In this document: positions 32,001 to 40,000 of the stretch, piece after piece
Position numbering within the stretch: the stretch's first letter is position 1
Layout of the letters: every line of letters starts with the position of its first letter
Source: Symbiodinium natans
Taxonomy: Eukaryota > Sar > Dinophyceae > Suessiales > Symbiodiniaceae
NCBI GenBank assembly: GCA_905221605.1
Contig: CAJNDS010000044.1
Span: 1-43,500 of the forward strand
Reading direction: 5' to 3'
Length of the DNA stretch: 43,500 nucleotides
Notes under the pieces: generated by a model
Databases searched by the model: none
The model's input: only the letters and a program-made list of their open reading frames with translations
Told to the model about the DNA's origin: nothing
Translations under genes and position numbers: made by a program

Positions 32001-34265
32001 ACTGGGTTATACTCGCCAGCTTCGAGCAGTCTAACCACAAGGCTCGTACCGGCCCTGTACATGACACACCGGAGCCAGGGATGGCATATGCTGTCGCTCG
32101 ACGTGAGCGACGCCTACTTGACTGTAAGTCAAGAGGTTGATACGGTGACGTCAGTTAAGGTGGGTAATGGTGTAGTGGTCTGGTTTAAATTACACAAATG
32201 CCTGCCGGGACAGCGTGACGGCTCTGCAAGATGGTTTCGGGATTTCCAGGATGTGTTGGTTAGCCAATGCTGTGTGCAACCTTTTCCTGAGATGCCATCG
32301 CTGTTCCGTATGCCTCCAAATGAAAGCAGTGAAGGCGCAGGCGGGGAGTTTGAGCCGAACCCAGGTGCCACTGGGGGAGGCCTCATGCATGTTGATGATC
32401 TTCTTGCAACGGCCCACGGTGATACGCTTGAACATGTCGTTGCAAAGCTAAGTGAGCGCTACACCATCGCTGTACAGTGGATCAAAGACATTGGGGACGA
32501 ATTGACGTTCCTAAAACGAGTGCATCGCTTGATTTCGGACACTGAATTGGAGATTCAGGTGCCACCTAAGCATGTGGATAAACTGCTCGAGTTGTGCAAC
32601 CTCAAAGGTGCCAAACTTCGGCCCAGGAAAACCCCGTTTCCTTCAGGTAGATTGCCGACCGATGACCCTGGTGACACCGAGCTGCCAAGCGACATGGCAT
32701 CCACATACCGGTCCGCAACGGGCATCTTACTCTATTTGCAGTCCGATACCGTTGCATGCCAGTTCAGCATAAGGTTCCTGGCAGGGTTCATGCAGAAGCC
32801 GACATATGGCACCTGGAAGCTGCTTAAGCACCTGGTTTCGTACTTGGCCCAGCATGAGCATCATCGTTTGGTCATTTCCACACCGGCAGTCGGTGTAGGC
32901 CTTAAGGTCCAGAAGGCTGAACATATCGTTGAGTGCTACACTGACTCAGACTGGAGTGGTTGCCGGCTGACACGCCGGAGCGTGTCTGGATGCGTGGTGC
33001 TGCTGAACTCACAGCTCCTTCATGCCTCATCGCGCACGCAGCGTGTGGTTTCCTTGTCATCTGCAGAGAGTGAATTCCACAGTGCAGTCGGTGGCTGCAT
33101 CGACGCCATCCTGTTGCATCGCGCTGTGACCTTCATGTTTGGTCCCGTTGCACCCATCCAGCTGCTAATCGACAACGCCGCAGCGCGTGCGATATGCGTG
33201 CGCACAGGTGTTGGACGTGTGCGCCACCTTGACGGTAAGCTGTTATGGCTGCAGTCCAAAGTAGCTGATGGTTTGGTAAATGTAGTCCCGGTTGAGACGG
33301 CTTGCAACGTGAGTGATGTGGGTACCAAGTCCTTGAACCCAGGTCGCACCGAATACCTTTTGGGGCTGATGGGCATCAAAGATGCAGACAACGGCTATGC
33401 CCCTCTTGGACAAGCGCATGCAGCCATGATCGAGAATGCACGTGCAATCAGAGCAGTGTGTCGTGACTTGAAGCATTTTGCCAAACGTGGTGAAGCAAGT
33501 GCTCAGATGCTGTCGATCATGCTTCTTGCACTTCAGATGACGCCATCGTCTGGTCAGCCTGATCAGGATGACGACAGTGATGAGAACACAGGATTGTTCC
33601 ATCAGTGCCTGATGTTTTTCTTCACAGTTCTTGAGTGCTTCGGGGAATTTTTGAGCCAGTATCCGTCCGTCGCAAGCGCTGGGTTGCAAGTGATGTTGCT
33701 CATCGTTTGCATGTTTGCCGCATCTTGCTGTTGCCGACATCGTGAGCCAGAAGCATTGTCGGTGCAATTGCAGGTTGGAAACTACGCAAACTACGTAGAA
33801 GCCGATGTAAGGTTGAGCAAAGGTCCACGCACGGGTGCTGCCGGTCGGTTCCACAAAGTGCTGAAAGCACCAGAGGAAAGTGCTCCAGGAACGCCTGCCC
33901 GGCCTTTGCCTCTTGGTTCTGATGATAGTGATGTGCCTGAAGAGCACAGAAAGGCAGCAGCCAGAGGTGCCAGGTCAAAGGCAAAGTCGAGTCCGCGGAA
34001 CCGTGATGAGCAAGCTCGAGGAAGTGACGAGCATGCAGCGTCCGAGAGTTCCGAAGTCATCGAGGAGGTGCCGCAAGCCCGTAGGCGCCCCAAGGCAGCT
34101 GCTAGACCGGCCCGAGTGCCCGACGTCTGGGTATCCACGAGACAAGGCTATGCGTTCCATCGCATTGCATGCACCAAGCTGAAGCATTCAGATGGAGTGA
34201 CGGAAATCAGCCGCAGAGAAGCAGTGGAGAAGGGTTACACACCGTGCCGAGTGTGCAGACCCTGA
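28776..34265 (+). CDS. pol: Element 3 Pol: protease, SAP, integrase, RT, RNase H, TM and zinc module
   Basis: Open from 28776 after a TAG; no ATG lies near the start, so -1 frameshifting from Gag is the likely route. Numbering from the TTG at 28905: three 15-residue repeats (ELSVFQGKPEIPPQA); protease Asp108 (LDSGADHS); a SAP DNA-binding motif at ~394-445 (LATLRAACVTLGLGKSGGKA); an integrase finger (HSLTHVPYEAWCPFC, ~475-490); a core with Asp515, Asp580 and Glu619; copia RT with LDVSDAYL (~1065) and MHVDDLL (~1162, His in place of Tyr); RNase H with YTDSDWSG (~1345) and SSAESEF (~1385). After RNase H come a TM helix (~1593-1608, LQVMLLIVCMFAASCC), a charged linker and an Ada-like zinc module (GYAFHRIACTKLK...PCRVC). 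1787 residues from 28905; no break. Confidence 0.93.
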   Translation, partial: RFACPSLQGHGGLCHLRKCSSAGSPCGCKLSSWVLSQDAPGEILSVFQGKPEIPPQAELSVFQGKPEIPPQAELSVFQGKPEIRPPPVQAPAQHSMCPSSCVCYDMTYSDDDAHWLSWDDDTQEPVPPGDVRALQWQGDHVLHQQVEIVLDSGADHSCLPESYANVGRKVASSNHWYRDAQGNPLKSHGVREAVLELSGASVKDRWLIAPVTSPLLSLSKLYRVGWSVGRDQDDNLVLERDGIKIPVYLKQNSLCVRGDIRVVMSDPTCDVRALQLHGPFLALTERFQVLSEGVHANRCNSSCFIDCATALATHDVRFRTTLINGPQGWKLHELNAEVARLDDPESALPHQGIERLHEIITIATSARVNMLDLFPEGDIPAPAQPVPVRAESDDDDPMLPLEGLNEDRDVIEDQGAGIGHDENQESDEQRAANPNAEYVVVDGVRLSMDCTLATLRAACVTLGLGKSGGKATVLKRIQDHLRRHELLERHHAEADDGAAVPREQAPVRMPTDEQRRAHSLTHVPYEAWCPFCVQFRARSDRHERSGGSERTCSTLSFDFAYTGRPKDPAKKLVCLVVADSHTGSRNAWALPRKGGTESMRYATAELCRYLNVLGHNEVTLKSDNEPTCLALKAAVKAYRTKLGLKTHIEAPEPGDHQSNPAEQAIEFLRQLTCTILAEYEKETKTAVGSLDPIHGWAWRHAGWMAHRFVKSHGITSFELVTGRPYNGKIISFGETCFGRIRSKVKGHPRWVRMLWLGKLTVSDAHVGVTPGGFLVSCRSVRGIPERFSDELCTVLRDMPYSQAAFLAGHVGQARAQRTPAGDDGPAVNAEVVPPEAPPPEQRLLPDDAMLSELVPQLPRPSIAAGTPEPPTPHQAGIASADAVNEDVAMPEPSPAGVGASPSGSSSSGSSGSNQAGRSPPETPADHVAPGSSEPAPVRKKLRLMAVTKIGDQEFYHVDGESPDEEIEADLGDGDLEIADDGQEQTLDMPQSLIFPLDHGEPELSDEELARIDQIAMKYELQRLGRMKVLAQVDGPIPGHRTLTTKFVVTWRLKSFGWIRRARLVAREYHFLDPGRTGLYSPASSSLTTRLVPALYMTHRSQGWHMLSLDVSDAYLTVSQEVDTVTSVKVGNGVVVWFKLHKCLPGQRDGSARWFRDFQDVLVSQCCVQPFPEMPSLFRMPPNESSEGAGGEFEPNPGATGGGLMHVDDLLATAHGDTLEHVVAKLSERYTIAVQWIKDIGDELTFLKRVHRLISDTELEIQVPPKHVDKLLELCNLKGAKLRPRKTPFPSGRLPTDDPGDTELPSDMASTYRSATGILLYLQSDTVACQFSIRFLAGFMQKPTYGTWKLLKHLVSYLAQHEHHRLVISTPAVGVGLKVQKAEHIVECYTDSDWSGCRLTRRSVSGCVVLLNSQLLHASSRTQRVVSLSSAESEFHSAVGGCIDAILLHRAVTFMFGPVAPIQLLIDNAAARAICVRTGVGRVRHLDGKLLWLQSKVADGLVNVVPVETACNVSDVGTKSLNPGRTEYLLGLMGIKDADNGYAPLGQAHAAMIENARAIRAVCRDLKHFAKRGEASAQMLSIMLLALQMTPSSGQPDQDDDSDENTGLFHQCLMFFFTVLECFGEFLSQYPSVASAGLQVMLLIVCMFAASCCCRHREPEALSVQLQVGNYANYVEADVRLSKGPRTGAAGRFHKVLKAPEESAPGTPARPLPLGSDDSDVPEEHRKAAARGARSKAKSSPRNRDEQARGSDEHAASESSEVIEEVPQARRRPKAAARPARVPDVWVSTRQGYAFHRIACTKLKHSDGVTEISRREAVEKGYTPCRVCRP
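28900..29033 (+). repeat. 45-bp tandem repeat (three copies) at the gag/pol overlap
   Basis: Each unit holds two near-perfect palindromes: GTTTTCCAGGGAAAAC and CCGCCCCAGGCGG. Copies start near 28905, 28949 and 28994; the first differs at its left edge. The unit keeps both gag and pol frames open (15 codons each). Its position exactly in the Gag/Pol overlap suggests an RNA structure role in recoding or dimerisation. That is inference. Confidence 0.9.
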
Positions 34266-34775
34266 CGCGATGACACGCAGTAGATTGACAATCCGAACCC
34301 AACAACTTGTTGTGCTATGCTTGGTAATGCTCATGATGCTTTTTGACTTTGCCCGGGCTAGCCGAAACTTGTTATGTTCCATTTTGGAACCAATCCCTTT
34401 TATGCCGCACTTCGAATGTGTTACTCCGAATGCCTTGATTTGAGTAGCCGACTCATCTCTCGTGCGATGGCAGCTAGGCCATCACAATCTTTTTACTACG
34501 AGCCTCAATGGCTAAGTGATGGCAACTCTGTTGCCTGTGGCCTCCGCTTGGGCAAACAAGCATGCATTCCGTAGTTCAGCCGTAGCGTAGTTGAACTTCC
34601 TGCTCAAAAGCAGCAGCTGTCACAAAGGCCTTGAGCTGGCTAGGGCAGATCAGCGAAACAGCTGATCGTAGTCGAAAGGGAGCCTGAGCTAAGTTGTCTG
34701 GTTTGTTGAAGTCAATGTGGGCGGAAATCCTTATGTACACAGATACTCCGAACCTCGAAGCACTGTGAGGCGGGG
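34266..34775 (+). other. Element 3 3' untranslated region and purine tract
   Basis: About 500 bp without a convincing gene. It contains GCTTTTTGACTTTGCCC at 34337-34353, similar to motifs at 15078 and 26833. It ends in the purine tract GAGGCGGGG (34767-34775), abutting the 3' LTR. Confidence 0.7.
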
Positions 34776-34908
34776 TGCTAAGGATTTTCCGTTTGTGTAG
34801 AAGCCCACATTTTGTTGTACTAATTTGTGTTTTTACTTTGCTCCCTGAAGTTGAGCCCGATGAATCTTGAGTGACTCCGCAGGCCTTTGAGTGTTCAAAA
34901 TGTTAGCA
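34776..34908 (+). repeat. Element 3 3' LTR (133 bp)
   Basis: Identical by eye over all 133 bases to 26780-26912. Followed by GGCCT, the target duplication. Confidence 0.97.
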
Positions 34909-34913
34909 GGCCT

Positions 34914-35730
34914 CATTCCGGAACCAGTCCCCTGGAAAGAGAAAAATTCCGGAACCAGCGTTTCTGTCACGTTTAAAGAGCCCAATAAACCAGCAGATGA
35001 AGTCTGCGAACTGAACGTCCCAGTTTCTTGGCGAGCCGCAGCAGAGAAGGTAGCAAGGAACCAGGCTTCTTATGTTGTGGTTGAGCTCTGCTGTGAAGAA
35101 GGAAGCTCTTTGTCAAAAGCTTGCTCGAAGAATCCTCGTATCGCGTATTTTGGAGTAACGAAGCAAGTGGATCTGTTAAGTGAAAACGGATACCAGCTGC
35201 TCAAAGAAGTCTTTAGCGTGTTACTTCATGAAGGGGTGAAGGTGTATGCGCACTTGTCTACGCCGTGTTCGGCTGGGTGCGGACTTCGTCATTTGAGATT
35301 TCGAAAAGGTGGACAGTCCTACGCCAGGTGGCGGGAGTCTCTTTTGGTCCACAAGAGGTCTTGGCGAAGAATTTGGAACCTTCTCCGTCCGTACGCGAAC
35401 TGTCCGCGTCTTCTTCTTTCTCACGAGTGGCCAGCTAGATCTGACTTGTGGAATGAAACGGTCTTTAGGTCTGTAGGTCAACGTCTTGGTCTTGCGAAGG
35501 GGTGTGTCGTCGATCGCTGTTGCTTCGAGAAAGGTTCTGAAAGAGCCTGGAAGAGATGGTGGTTTTGTAGTAACTCTTCGAATTTCATCAACAGTATGGC
35601 TAGGAACCGCTGTGATGAGAGCCACCAACACATCCACCTTCAGCTCCCGGCGTCAGGTGTGTACCCTGAGCTGTTAGGAGAAGAAATGCTGAAGGGTGCG
35701 AGACGAGCTATGGAAGAAGACAGGACTTGA
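34914..35730 (+). CDS. pol: Element 2 pol, continued: C-terminal methyltransferase-like domain
   Basis: The frame resumes in register with the RNase H part of element 2 if element 3 and one GGCCT copy are ignored. It then runs ~270 codons to a TGA at 35728. Visible landmarks are a strand plus loop YVVVELCCEEGSSLS (motif I-like, SAM site), HLSTPCSAGC (PC motif, as in motif IV of C5-cytosine methyltransferases), LLSHEWPARSDLW (Glu in the place of the ENV motif) and VDRCCFEKGSERAWKRWWF. The same order occurs after RNase H in element 1 (14400-15000). The methyltransferase reading is inference from motif order; a strict PCQ and QxRxR are not seen. Confidence 0.7.
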
Positions 35731-35751
35731 GGACGCAACTGTTGCAGGCAT

Positions 35752-35758
35752 GAGGGGG
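35752..35758 (+). other. Polypurine tract, element 2
   Basis: GAGGGGG directly before the 3' LTR at 35759. Confidence 0.85.
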
Positions 35759-36311
35759 TGTGAAAGTTTTTGACTTCCTTGTGAGTGCCTTTACAGTTGA
35801 CAGGATGTCTTGCACATGTGACATGAACCACGAGTTTGCATTGCATAAGTTGAGAACTGTGCTTGAACCGTTTGTTTGGTGTTAGCAGAAGCAGGCATGG
35901 ACATAGCATGTTTGGAGCTTGGCTTGAAAGTGTTTCTTGCTTTGAGCTTGACGTGAGATGCTTGGAGTGTGCATGATGAGCAGAGAAGCACTCGAGATGC
36001 TTTAGGAGTATCCTTGAAGAAGTGCGTGTTGCTCTGAGTTTGCTCTTCAAACCTTGGCCGCCGACCCTCGCTTCGCTCGTGTCGTCGTACTGAGGTTCGA
36101 GCAGAGTGGCTGTGCACTTGTATGCTTGTTTTGCTGAAGCACTGAAGTCCTGAGAAGCATTAGGACGTTTGCATGTGTTCCTCCTTTGTTTAACAAAGTT
36201 GAGATGGAATTCACGAAAGTGAAGCTGCGCTGACTCTGCGAAAGACTTGCCGAACACCTCTGGGTGTTTTGGCTCAAGCGTGGAGTGAAAAAGAGCTCTG
36301 CGTTTTTCACA
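35759..36311 (+). repeat. Element 2 3' LTR (553 bp)
   Basis: TGTGAAAG ... TTTTTCACA, matching 17865-18415 with several small indels (near 36036, 36092 and 36137) and few substitutions. It carries TTTTGGCTCAAG at 36267-36278. ATTCT follows at 36312-36316. Confidence 0.93.
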
Positions 36312-36316
36312 ATTCT

Positions 36317-37093
36317 CAGCCTTCCCATTCATCCCGCTGAGGCCCAACGGCGTGACCTTTATGTCTGCGGCGAAGAGAGGCCACGGCAGATCCCCCTGGG
36401 CCAGCCAAGCATGCGCAGCGGCAGCAAGAAGAGCAAGCGGCCCAGTTGGTATTGGGTCGACTGCGCCATTTCGGGGTGGCCCTGCAGGAAGATAGGGCAT
36501 CTTTCTTCCAAAACATGAGGACCCCAGGGAAGAGCTGGAGCCGCACTGGTCCACCGCCCATTTTCCCAACAGAGGCCCACAGAGGGACGGTGTCCCCGTT
36601 GCCCCAGACCGACTCGGGTAGTAGGCAGCCGTACCACACTCCGCCACTGCGGCAAGATGTTTTTGCCTTTGGCACCATATCCATGCACAAAAGAAGGGGG
36701 TTTTACCTCGGCGTATCGGTTCGCCATGAATCAGTCAGAACCAGGTAGGATTGCCAAACGGGAGTGCGAGCCGCCGTAACCCATGAGCAAGGGAAGAAAT
36801 CCCTGTTCATATGGGCCTTGTCCCCATGTTTTGACCCCTCTGACCTGCCTGACTGGAGAGGCGCCAAACTGGATGTCTGGCTCTGGCCGGCCAGCAGTAA
36901 GGTCGGCCGTTTTCCACGCCAACCTCATGTATGTATCTTCCTAAAAGTGCCCACGCAAACACAAAGTCAGAGTGCTTGTGAGCAGTGGTTCCGGCAAGAG
37001 GGGTGTTGCGTAGACATTGCCGATAATGGATCTGGTCCAACGGCACCTGCTCATGCATACCAGGCAATGGAGTGGGCACTTCACTGGGCATGA
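36317..37093 (+). pseudogene. Coding fragments upstream of the hydrolase-helicase gene
   Basis: One register (from ~36400 to 37093) reads like protein: VLGRLRHFGVALQEDRASFF, then MHKRRGFYLGVSVRHE, an in-frame TAG at 36746, then KLDVWLWPASSKVG and CVDIADNGSGPTAPAHAYQAMEWALHW. It ends where the helicase frame (-1 register) begins. It is probably the N-terminal part of the same gene, damaged by a stop and a frameshift and cut on the left by element 2. An intron cannot be excluded. No domain recognised. Confidence 0.4.
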
Positions 37094-40000
37094 TGACTAG
37101 CTGCAGGGCTCGGCTCAACGCAGTACTAATTGAGGTCACCGCACTAGCGACGTTGCCAGGGATGCGAAGCGAGGGGGCCGGGGATGTTTGCCGTCCGGAG
37201 CATTCGGGTAGAAGAGGACCAATCCCCCATTTGCCACATACTGCTGCGCTGACCGCTCTGCATGTGGGCCTCGCCGCGGGTAGAGCTGGCGAGTGCAAAC
37301 TGTGCGTTACGGGTTTCTCTGCTGGGTCGTATACGGGCGCTGCTGTGGCTATCGCTTGGCATGAGCGCCAAAAGCTTCCTGACTGCAAGGGCGATTTTGT
37401 CCACATCAAGGCACATTTGGGCGGCGTTGCCATGCCACGGGCCATGCTGCAATATATCCTGGGTTCGGAATTGCGGCACGCTGTTAGTCTTGTCCATCAT
37501 GAGAGCGACCAGCTTTGTATCTTCCGGCCCAGCCAGGCAGCAAGGACGCAAGCGATTGGCGCGGGAGCGCGTCTCTACTACTTCACTGGACCTGAGTCAC
37601 TTGGCAGTGGTGGACACTCTTATGGTCACTTTGTCCACAGTGAAGAGCTATTCCAGCTCACGCGGGGGGATTATGTGCATAAGGAATTGACTAAAAAGAT
37701 TTGCGGCTTGGCCGACCCCCGGATGGATCGCACAGCGCGAGCAGGTTTGATGGGGGTTGCGTGTGGCTCTGTCCAGCTTTCGGATAAGTCTAAAACTTTC
37801 ATCAACTCCGTGCTGGGACGGCAAATCAGACGCCCCGATATGGAGGCTTTTCTCCGGATACCTTCCGCTGAGAACCGGAGCATTGCAAGTCTCCGTGCTG
37901 ACTGTACCCAAGTCCTCCTGACGGATGCCAAGCCGCATCTGGCTGATTTGCCGCCCCCGTATCATGAACTTGGTCCCACGATGAAACTAGTTTTGGGTAT
38001 GTGGCTCCCCCACCTGTCGTTAGAGCGCCTGGTTGACATGCTGGGTTATCAGTTTTTAGCCATGGCCTCGGAAGCAGAAATCGAGGAGGAGCCCTCGGAA
38101 CAGTATCACTACCCAGAGCAAGCTGCGGTCAAGCGGGCCGCCACCCCTGTGGCGATAAAGCCCGGCACGCATACATGGCCAATCTGCCTTCTCCATCGAG
38201 TTTACCCAAGGGCATCGGTCATGCTCCTTACACCGGAGTTGGCGGATGTCCCTGACTGGGCTAAAAAGTGGTTTGCTGTCGCTGGTAAAGTGCCGGCCAA
38301 GGGCACTGCTTTGCTGGTTACCTTGAGAGAAGACAAGGGGGATGTGGCCTACCCAGGCATGTTTATAGAGCTCCTTGCCCCGAAGAAGCTTTTCACCGGC
38401 CCTGGAGAAAGTAAGGCCATGCAGCCAGTCAATATAACCATTGCCCTGCTCTTGACTGATGAACAGCACAACCAATTCGCGCAACGACCCTCACTGCCGA
38501 GAGTCAGCCAGCTTGAGGTTCTGCCCGGAGGAGCCTCTACCCCGCTTTGGGATGCTCTGTTACACATGCCTAGGGAAAGGCAGCATGTTGCATTGGGCGT
38601 TCCGCTAGAAGACTCGCCTCTTGATGCCATCCGGCAGCCACAGTGGTTGCCGGGCTTTCTCACAGATTTAGTGCTTGTCCTCCTTATCGGGCTAGTGGTG
38701 AGAGGGAACTGGCACGACACATGGGCACAGCTCATTCACCCGGAGGTCTGCCAAGTCTTCAGAGGCAAGCACGAAACGCAAGCTGCGCAGGCATCGCTTA
38801 CTGCGGGTCCGGGGGCTTCCAACCCCTTGCAAAGCTTCCTCAACCTTTGGCTTGCGGAGGAACAATCCTATCGCAAAGAATGGACGCCGACGCTGCTGAG
38901 TGGCGTGTTAGCTACGCTGCCTGACTCTCCGCTGCCCGGCCAAGAGGACGCCCGGACTCCTGCGCTGTGGCATGCGGAGTGTCTACGCCTGTCCCATGAC
39001 TCGTTGAGCAACGAGCACGATCCGAGGACTCGAGCCAGCATCTTTGCGCTCGCGGTTGGTCCCGCCTTCCTTACGTGCCTCTGTGATACCTTTTGGGGGG
39101 CGGACGGACACCTGGCAGCGCTGCTGGGAGCGTGCTCGTACGGCCTGGCCGCTAATCGTACTTCTGTATTCATAACGGGTGCGCCCGGCAGCGGGAAGAC
39201 ACGATCCTGCGCGTTTCTAGGAGTACTCCTTGCGTGCCTGACGAGCCGGCTCACCCTGTACACCGCTCATGGCAATGAATCGGTTCGGGCCTATGTCGAA
39301 GCGGTTGATAGGCTCACGACTGCTAGCAATGAATTTGTTCGCAGCCGCATCGTTCGCATACCGGGTAACAAGGAGAAGGACACACATAAGCTCCCTTTTG
39401 ATGTGCACGATTTGTACCGGGGGCTACTTGTAGCCACGACACATGGTACGATTGTGGCAAGGCTTAGCTTTCCCTACTCGCAGCTCATTAACCGTCTAAA
39501 GGATGTTGAGTTGCTCCTCCGAGATGAAGCCCAGCAATTGGGCACGCCTGGTTCCAACACCATTCTGGCGCACATCAAGCATGCACTTGATGTCATGATT
39601 GGCGACCACAGACAGCCCGCTGGAGGATCGCGACCCAATTACCACTTCGTCACGGAGTTGTTGGAGCAAAAGATTTGTGGTCTCAATGCGGTCCCTGCCG
39701 ACCTCCACACGCCAGCCACCTTGCCTGCGGCCCTTTTGCGGCAAACGGCCCAAACTTCCGGCCCGTGGAAAAAGGGACAAAGCGAGATGCCCTCTTGGGG
39801 CAAGCCCCACCGTTCCTCTGGAGCGTCTGAGGTATTGTTCTCAGCGGTCTCGATGCTGGAATCGATTCTCTGTATAAGCATCGTCAAACCGAAGCAAGCC
39901 GAGACAGTCATGCAGGCCGCCGGGCTGAAGGCCATTGTCGGACCGGCTGTCAACCTCTCGCTCTGTTCATCCATGCGCCTCCCTCCTGAGATTGCTGCCA

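Larger units (their letters stand above)
26780..34908 (+). mobile_element. Element 3: young, structurally complete copia retrotransposon
   Basis: Two 133-bp LTRs look identical base for base, with clean inverted termini TGCTAA/TTAGCA and a GGCCT target duplication. A primer-binding site, gag, pol in the -1 register and a purine tract are all present. Both main frames are uninterrupted. This is the most likely active element in the window. Confidence 0.97.
17865..36311 (+). mobile_element. Element 2: Ty1/copia retrotransposon interrupted by element 3
   Basis: LTRs of ~551 and 553 bp, a primer-binding site, a broken gag, a very long pol, and a purine tract ahead of the 3' LTR, bounded by ATTCT duplications. 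Element 3 (26780-34908) sits inside the pol frame just after RNase H. Without it, element 2 is about 10.3 kb. LTRs differ by a few substitutions and several 2-9-bp indels, and gag has a stop plus three frame changes, so this copy is not autonomous. Confidence 0.9.

Noticed and set aside
35640-36647. Minus-strand 335-codon frame across the 3' LTR of element 2
   Set aside because: It spans an LTR boundary and target duplication, so it cannot be an ancestral gene.
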